Origin: CAZSMK01 sp964608095
GTDB taxonomy: Bacteria > Sumerlaeota > Sumerlaeia > MWCT01 > JAGHBZ01
DNA length: 8,529 nucleotides
Assembly (NCBI GenBank): GCA_964608095.1
Contig: CAZSMK010000018.1
Coordinates: forward strand, 1-8,529
Reading direction: 5' to 3'
Shown: positions 4,550-8,529 of the stretch, piece by piece
How positions within the stretch are numbered: position 1 is the first letter of the stretch
How the letters are laid out: the number at the start of each line of letters is the position of its first letter
The notes under the pieces: model-generated
Database searches by the model: none
Told to the model about the DNA's origin: nothing
What the model saw: only the letters and a program-made list of their open reading frames with translations
Position numbers and translations under genes: made by a program

Positions 4550-5390
4550 AAGCGAAAATCTCCTTCATTTTCTTTACAAAGTGTAAGTGAGGGCGGTGAC
4601 CGCTTTTCTTGCCCATAATATGCCCTTTTAACGGTTTCCCCACCAGTGATAAGTCGCCGATTATATCCAGGATCTTATGCCGCACCATCTCATCGGGAAA
4701 ACGAAGAGAATCATTGAGGTATCCTTTTTCAGTAATTACAACCGCCATATTCTCGTTTCCACCCCTTGCAAGACCCAATGACCTGAGCTCTTCAAAGTCT
4801 TTTGAGAAGAGATATGTACGAGCGCCCGAGACGCTATTGATATAGTTTTCCGGCGTAATTTCAAGATGGAGCGCTTGTTTACCCACCACCGGGTCCGCAT
4901 AATCGATAAAGAACGTAATCGCAAAGCCGGGGTATGGAAGTCCAGAAACGGATACATCATCGCTTTCACGATAAATAATAGGCTGATCTATCACCAGATA
5001 GTCCTTTTCTTTTTCCTGAGATAAGATACCGGCGGCGAGAATTTGCTCAGCAAAGGGCAATGAACTTCCATCAACGAAGGGAACCTCTTCGCAGTTGATC
5101 TCGATCAAAAGATTATCAATGCCGATTGCATACAACGCAGAAAGAAGATGCTCAATAGTAAAGATTTTTGCGCCGTCGGACGAGCAGATGGTCGTACGAC
5201 GGTACGAATCTTTTTCACTGACAAAATCAACGATCGCAGGGATAATGGGCTTATGAGGCAAATCGACTCGATGGAATCGAATTCCGCTTCCTGCCTCCGC
5301 GGGAACCATCCTTATACGACTCTTCTTTCCCGTATGAACCGCCGTATCTTCTAACTCGATACTATCTTTAATTGTTTGTTCTTTAGCCAT
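4536..5390 (-). CDS. lpxC: UDP-3-O-acyl-N-acetylglucosamine deacetylase LpxC
   Basis: LpxC is the zinc-dependent deacetylase for the first committed step of lipid A synthesis, in the cytosol. At 284 aa it is a little shorter than E. coli LpxC (305 aa) and complete. It shows the N-terminal VHTGKKSRIRM strand, TIEHLLSALYAIGIDN (78-93) with Glu80 and zinc ligand His81, VDGSSLPFA (106-114), then FPDEMVRHKILDIIGDLSLVG (231-251) with zinc ligands His238 and Asp242 plus Asp246, and the catalytic His265 in KKSGHRPHLH. All expected residues are present, so it should be active. The 95-nt gap upstream is AT-rich, with a possible -10 (TATGAT, 5416-5411) but no good -35, and only a weak AAGG 14 nt before the ATG; this start is the least well supported by its binding site. 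lpxD, often just upstream, is absent. Confidence 0.97.
   Translation of the reverse strand: MAKEQTIKDSIELEDTAVHTGKKSRIRMVPAEAGSGIRFHRVDLPHKPIIPAIVDFVSEKDSYRRTTICSSDGAKIFTIEHLLSALYAIGIDNLLIEINCEEVPFVDGSSLPFAEQILAAGILSQEKEKDYLVIDQPIIYRESDDVSVSGLPYPGFAITFFIDYADPVVGKQALHLEITPENYINSVSGARTYLFSKDFEELRSLGLARGGNENMAVVITEKGYLNDSLRFPDEMVRHKILDIIGDLSLVGKPLKGHIMGKKSGHRPHLHFVKKMKEIFAYGTK
4560..4565 (-). promoter_or_regulatory. fabZ ribosome binding site inside lpxC
   Basis: AAGGAG on the minus strand lies 10 nt before the fabZ ATG (4549) and within the lpxC coding end. It supports the 14-nt overlapping start. Confidence 0.7.
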
Positions 5391-5485
5391 TTACACTTTG
5401 TGAACCTTATATCATACAAAAAGGTGATTTTTACAAACCAAAATATCTTTTTCAACCCTTATTACTATAAAAGTCTCTTTTGACC

Positions 5486-6277
5486 CTACCAGGTTCCACT
5501 GGTTATTCGATCCCCGGGTCTCACTTCCGGGTACCGTGCGGAAGGAGCGTTCTCACGAGAGAATTCCTGAATCGAGCTCTCATTGATGACGAGAGGGCGC
5601 GGAGTTGGAGTTGGCTTAAGAGTTTTTACCGGCGTTGGAAGAGGCGTAGGTTCCGTTGCGGGCGGTTGCATAGGGGTTGTTGTCTTGTGTTCTACGGATG
5701 GTGGTTCGGATTGTTTCGCCTCTTGTGATGAAGGTTTTTCAAAAGATTGAGAACCTTTGTTCAGTTCGTCGATCACCTCGTTTGTCAAATCAATGGATGA
5801 ATCAGCCCAGACCACCATTTCACGCGCAAACACAATCGCTATTCCCTTTTTTCGTGCCACTTCCTGAATGGTTTTCATCACGAGATCGTAAGCGGGAGTG
5901 AGTTGTTCCTGTTCCATTCTTCCAAACATTTGGTTAATCTCGGTCGTCATGGACTCGATCTCTTGTTCAAGTTGCGCGATTTCTTTTTCGCGTGTCTTAC
6001 GCTGCTCTTCCGAGAGGATAGAACGTTGCTGTTCGAACGTAATCTTCAGCACGTCGAGTTGCTCCATCTTTTTTTCGATTTCATCTTTCCGTGGTTTCAC
6101 TGCATCCTCGACGTCGTCAATGATCTGCTGTACGGGTTGTGCAAGCCGGCTTACTTTATCAAGGTCGACCCAGCCGATGTTTTGTTCGCCGAACACACAC
6201 GCAAGGGGTACGCACACAATAAAAATCGCCATAATGTATAGAGAGATTTCATGAGTTATTGAATGTGTCTTATTCAT
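5486..6277 (-). CDS. Skp/OmpH-family periplasmic chaperone with a Pro/Thr-rich C-terminal tail
   Basis: Skp-like proteins hold unfolded outer-membrane proteins in the periplasm on the way to BamA. Residues 1-30 form a signal peptide, with hydrophobic segment ISLYIMAIFIVCVPLACVFG and likely cleavage near residue 30. The mature part starts IGWVDLDKVS, the usual first strand. A long coiled coil follows (about 60-125), rich in Glu, Gln and Lys. The closing strand-and-helix segment is GIAIVFAREMVVWADSSIDL (145-164) followed by TNEVIDELN, a typical OmpH ending. Beyond it come about 88 extra residues: a Ser/Glu/Pro segment, PTPLPTPVKTLKPTPTPRP (210-228), then a final block ending RYPEVRPGDRITSGTW. 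Typical Skp lacks this tail. The start is set by AAAGGAG 10 nt upstream, 24 nt after bamA. Family assignment is strong; the tail's role is unknown. Confidence 0.88.
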   Translation of the reverse strand: MNKTHSITHEISLYIMAIFIVCVPLACVFGEQNIGWVDLDKVSRLAQPVQQIIDDVEDAVKPRKDEIEKKMEQLDVLKITFEQQRSILSEEQRKTREKEIAQLEQEIESMTTEINQMFGRMEQEQLTPAYDLVMKTIQEVARKKGIAIVFAREMVVWADSSIDLTNEVIDELNKGSQSFEKPSSQEAKQSEPPSVEHKTTTPMQPPATEPTPLPTPVKTLKPTPTPRPLVINESSIQEFSRENAPSARYPEVRPGDRITSGTW

Positions 6278-6287
6278 TCGATATTGT

Positions 6288-6293
6288 CTCCTT
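6288..6293 (-). promoter_or_regulatory. ribosome binding site of the skp-like gene
   Basis: AAGGAG on the minus strand lies in the 24-nt gap after the bamA stop, 10 nt before the ATG at 6277. It supports that start, ahead of a clear signal peptide. Confidence 0.75.
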
Positions 6294-6301
6294 TTGACGC
6301 T

Positions 6302-8529
6302 CTAAAATAGCGACCCAAGATGGAAATGAATAAAGCGAGTCTGGTCGTCATCTTCTTTGATAAAGGCATGGGCAAAATCAATAGCAATATAAAACACCTT
6401 AACATTGAACCGAAACCCGATACCAGCGCTCACACGTGGCTCGCCCAATCCGGGAAACTCGTCGTCAATGGTACCTACATCCAGAAAGACCAACCCACGC
6501 AACTGCTCATAAAGGGGGAATCGAATTTCGTTGCGTGCAAGTAATTTGAGCGACCCGCCGGTAGCCACATCGTCTTCACCTTCATCCATGGGTCCTGCAC
6601 CGCGGTACTTGAATCCTCTCAGGTCTGCGTTTCCTCCCATAAAGAACCGTTCGCTTATACCCACCTCATCGGCATCGTAAGGCATCAAGCCGCCGCTTGC
6701 ATCAAGGGCGTAAATCAGGTTCTTATATATCCGCCAATATCCCTGGTACGAGGCGGTGAACTTGAGGAGGAAGCCATCGGCAACACCGGTCTCAATACCT
6801 GCAGCTCGTATATCGCCCCGGGTCGGCCAGTTCCGATCATCTATCGAATCGCGCACTATTCGATACCTGCCCGTAACCACCGGATACGAATCCAACTCTT
6901 CTTCGATGTCATCATCCACATCTTCAAAATCTACGTATTCTGCACGAAGACCAAGGTAATGACGAATGTACTCGTTGCCGGGAATGCCGAAGGTAACCTG
7001 GCTTCCGGTTTTTTCTTCATCATAGCCGGTAAGCTTCAACATATCACGATACAGATCAACACTCATAGAGGTTCGGCTTCCGCGAAAATATCTATCAAGG
7101 TACCCGATATGGAACGCTATGTTCCGTGTGCCGACAAGACCGCTAATCCTGAGGTCTTTTGCTTCGCCGAAAAGGTTGCGTTCGCGAAACTGCCCCTGAA
7201 AATAGGCGCCCGTCGCATCACCGTATCCTAAGCTGAATATAAGCGCCTGGGTAATTCCTTCCTTCACCGACACAATCATGTTCATGACATCTTTCTTCTC
7301 GCCGGGTTCACGCCGCACCGCGACATCCTCGAATATACCCAGAGATTTCAAACGGTCAATGCTCCTCTGCTCCTTGTATCTTCTATACACATCACCGGCT
7401 TGAAGGATCACTTCTTTGCGAATAACCTCTTCCTTTACCGGCGGAGCAACCCGGAGATACCATTGTTCTATCCAGTTGAGGTCTCCCGTTATATCGTACT
7501 CATCCCTTTTCTCCACCTTTATATCACCGACATACATACGCTGATTTTCGTCGATATTGAGGAGTATCTCTACGGTTCCTTCTTCCGTGTTGCGTTCAAA
7601 GTCCGCTTTTGCTTCGATAAGTATAAAGCCTTCATCACCATACATCTCGTGGAGTTTCAGGAGACATTTCTGGAAACGCTTAGCCGAATAGTACTTCCCG
7701 AGCATAGACTCAAAATGTCGAAGTATTTCGTCGCGGCGAAAAATCTGCGAACCCAACGGTTCGATATCCGCGACACGGTAACGTGTCCCTTCTTCTATCC
7801 GAATTACCGGGCAGACCCACTTTTCGGTTTCGTTATAGATGAACTTCCCCCGTTCTGCTTTAACATCAAGAAATCCCCGTGAAAGATAAAATCGCCTGAT
7901 CGCGTCAAGGTCGTCGTCAAAGGTATCATCGTTATAATAACGTTTTATAAACCACCACGAACCGCGATTGGTGGTTAAGAGGCGAAGGCGGGTAGAAGAA
8001 TAAGATTCATTGCCTTTGAATATAAGGTCTTTGATAAGCAGCCGTTTGCCTTCATTGATGTAAAGATTCACAATTACGGAATTCTCTTCCGTGCCCTCAG
8101 AGGTGCTGAACTCGACGCGGGTTTGGTAAATTTTCCGTTCCGCATACAGTCCGGCAATGGCGCTCCATAGAAGCGATTCGGCATGGGGAGGCAGAAAATC
8201 TCCTTCTTTCAAGGGAAGAGCACTTAAAATTTTTTCGGTGCTGAACTCTTCATTGCCAAATACCACGATGTCTTCTATTATGGGATTTTCTTCGAGAACA
8301 AGGGTGATTTTGACACCGTCCTCATGTTGTTCGGCAACCGGCTCTACCGAAGCAAACTTCCCGGTTCGATAAATCTCTTTTATCTTTTCATTAAGCGTGA
8401 CGACGGAATAGTCGTCGCCTTCCTCGATGCCGAAATCGGAACGTACTTCACTCTCGCTTATTCGTTCCAATCCCTTTATCTCGATTTCACTTATCTTTTC
8501 CTGTGCCTGACACAAGGATGTCAACACAA
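6302..8529 (-). CDS. bamA: outer-membrane protein assembly factor BamA (5' end cut by the window)
   Basis: BamA (Omp85 family) is the outer-membrane barrel that inserts other beta-barrel proteins. The visible ~742 codons cover almost the whole protein. The edge residues LTSLCQAQEKISEIEIKG look like the end of a signal peptide and the first POTRA strand, so the GTG at 8527 is probably internal and the true start lies outside. Five POTRA repeats are readable, at about 12-80, 81-160 (IIEDIVVFGNEEFSTEKI), 163-247 (IKDLIFKGNESYSSTRL), 249-328 and 331-423. The barrel runs from about 425 to the C-terminal phenylalanine (FHFHLGSLF), a recognition signature of outer-membrane barrels. The loop-6 motif is GGNADLRGFKYRGAGP (631-646), with LRGF for the usual VRGF. 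Oddities are an extra ~20 residues early in POTRA 5 and very acidic loops (533-548, 648-653). It heads the visible operon, 24 nt before the skp-like gene. Confidence 0.96.
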   Translation of the reverse strand, partial: VLTSLCQAQEKISEIEIKGLERISESEVRSDFGIEEGDDYSVVTLNEKIKEIYRTGKFASVEPVAEQHEDGVKITLVLEENPIIEDIVVFGNEEFSTEKILSALPLKEGDFLPPHAESLLWSAIAGLYAERKIYQTRVEFSTSEGTEENSVIVNLYINEGKRLLIKDLIFKGNESYSSTRLRLLTTNRGSWWFIKRYYNDDTFDDDLDAIRRFYLSRGFLDVKAERGKFIYNETEKWVCPVIRIEEGTRYRVADIEPLGSQIFRRDEILRHFESMLGKYYSAKRFQKCLLKLHEMYGDEGFILIEAKADFERNTEEGTVEILLNIDENQRMYVGDIKVEKRDEYDITGDLNWIEQWYLRVAPPVKEEVIRKEVILQAGDVYRRYKEQRSIDRLKSLGIFEDVAVRREPGEKKDVMNMIVSVKEGITQALIFSLGYGDATGAYFQGQFRERNLFGEAKDLRISGLVGTRNIAFHIGYLDRYFRGSRTSMSVDLYRDMLKLTGYDEEKTGSQVTFGIPGNEYIRHYLGLRAEYVDFEDVDDDIEEELDSYPVVTGRYRIVRDSIDDRNWPTRGDIRAAGIETGVADGFLLKFTASYQGYWRIYKNLIYALDASGGLMPYDADEVGISERFFMGGNADLRGFKYRGAGPMDEGEDDVATGGSLKLLARNEIRFPLYEQLRGLVFLDVGTIDDEFPGLGEPRVSAGIGFRFNVKVFYIAIDFAHAFIKEDDDQTRFIHFHLGSLF

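Noticed and set aside
5391..5485. Separate promoter for lpxC
   Set aside because: A TATGAT at 5416-5411 is present, but no -35 box lies at 16-18 nt and the sequence is simply AT-rich. Read-through from the skp-like gene is enough.
7400..7882. 160-codon plus-strand frame opposite bamA
   Set aside because: It is antisense to the well-formed POTRA region of BamA. The composition is that of a mirror frame, with many Phe and Tyr and no family motif.
8525..8527. GTG at 8527 as the bamA start
   Set aside because: The following residues look like the end of a signal peptide, without its basic and hydrophobic parts, so the real start should be outside the window.

Overview
The window looks like a chromosomal segment of a lipid A-making diderm (Gram-negative-type) bacterium with a medium-GC genome. 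It carries a near-complete outer-membrane biogenesis block (BamA, a Skp/OmpH-type chaperone, LpxC, FabZ, LpxI). Divergent versions of otherwise universal proteins and several palindromic intergenic repeats suggest an uncultured or little-studied lineage rather than a model proteobacterium. The phylum cannot be fixed from this sequence alone.

Layout: every convincing gene is on the minus strand, so transcription runs from high to low coordinates. The block 8529-3264 reads bamA (5' end outside the window), skp/ompH, lpxC, fabZ, lpxI, with short gaps or overlaps and AAGGAG-type ribosome binding sites. Genes usually found in such clusters, lpxD and lpxA, are absent here. A weak terminator follows lpxI. 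An extended -10 promoter then starts a second unit, tig (trigger factor) and clpP (1654-1037), spaced by one base; clpX does not follow. Next comes a separate-looking promoter (947-918) and two CAU-anticodon tRNAs: initiator fMet (863-787), then a probable elongator Met (723-647), separated by a strong hairpin.

The last ~640 bases (1-646) contain no convincing gene. They hold a cluster of palindromic repeats: two 102-bp-period units, each made of two inverted copies of a ~23-24-nt hairpin module, plus a third half-unit. Four of the five modules carry the tetranucleotide GTAG at the hairpin foot. This is the architecture of REPINs (paired REP elements mobilised by RAYT-type Y1 transposases). 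Other repeat-like pieces lie beside it. A 35-codon open frame with a ribosome binding site may run off the left edge.

How the genes work together: BamA and Skp deliver and insert outer-membrane proteins. LpxC commits UDP-acyl-GlcNAc to lipid A. FabZ supplies acyl chains from the same hydroxyacyl-ACP pool, and LpxI makes lipid X from UDP-diacylglucosamine. Trigger factor and ClpP cover folding and turnover of new proteins, and the Met tRNAs serve translation start and elongation. The most unusual signals are the REPIN-like cluster, the ClpP active-site-loop change (SPGG to SRGG), the Pro/Thr-rich tail on the Skp-like protein, and the divergent trigger factor.
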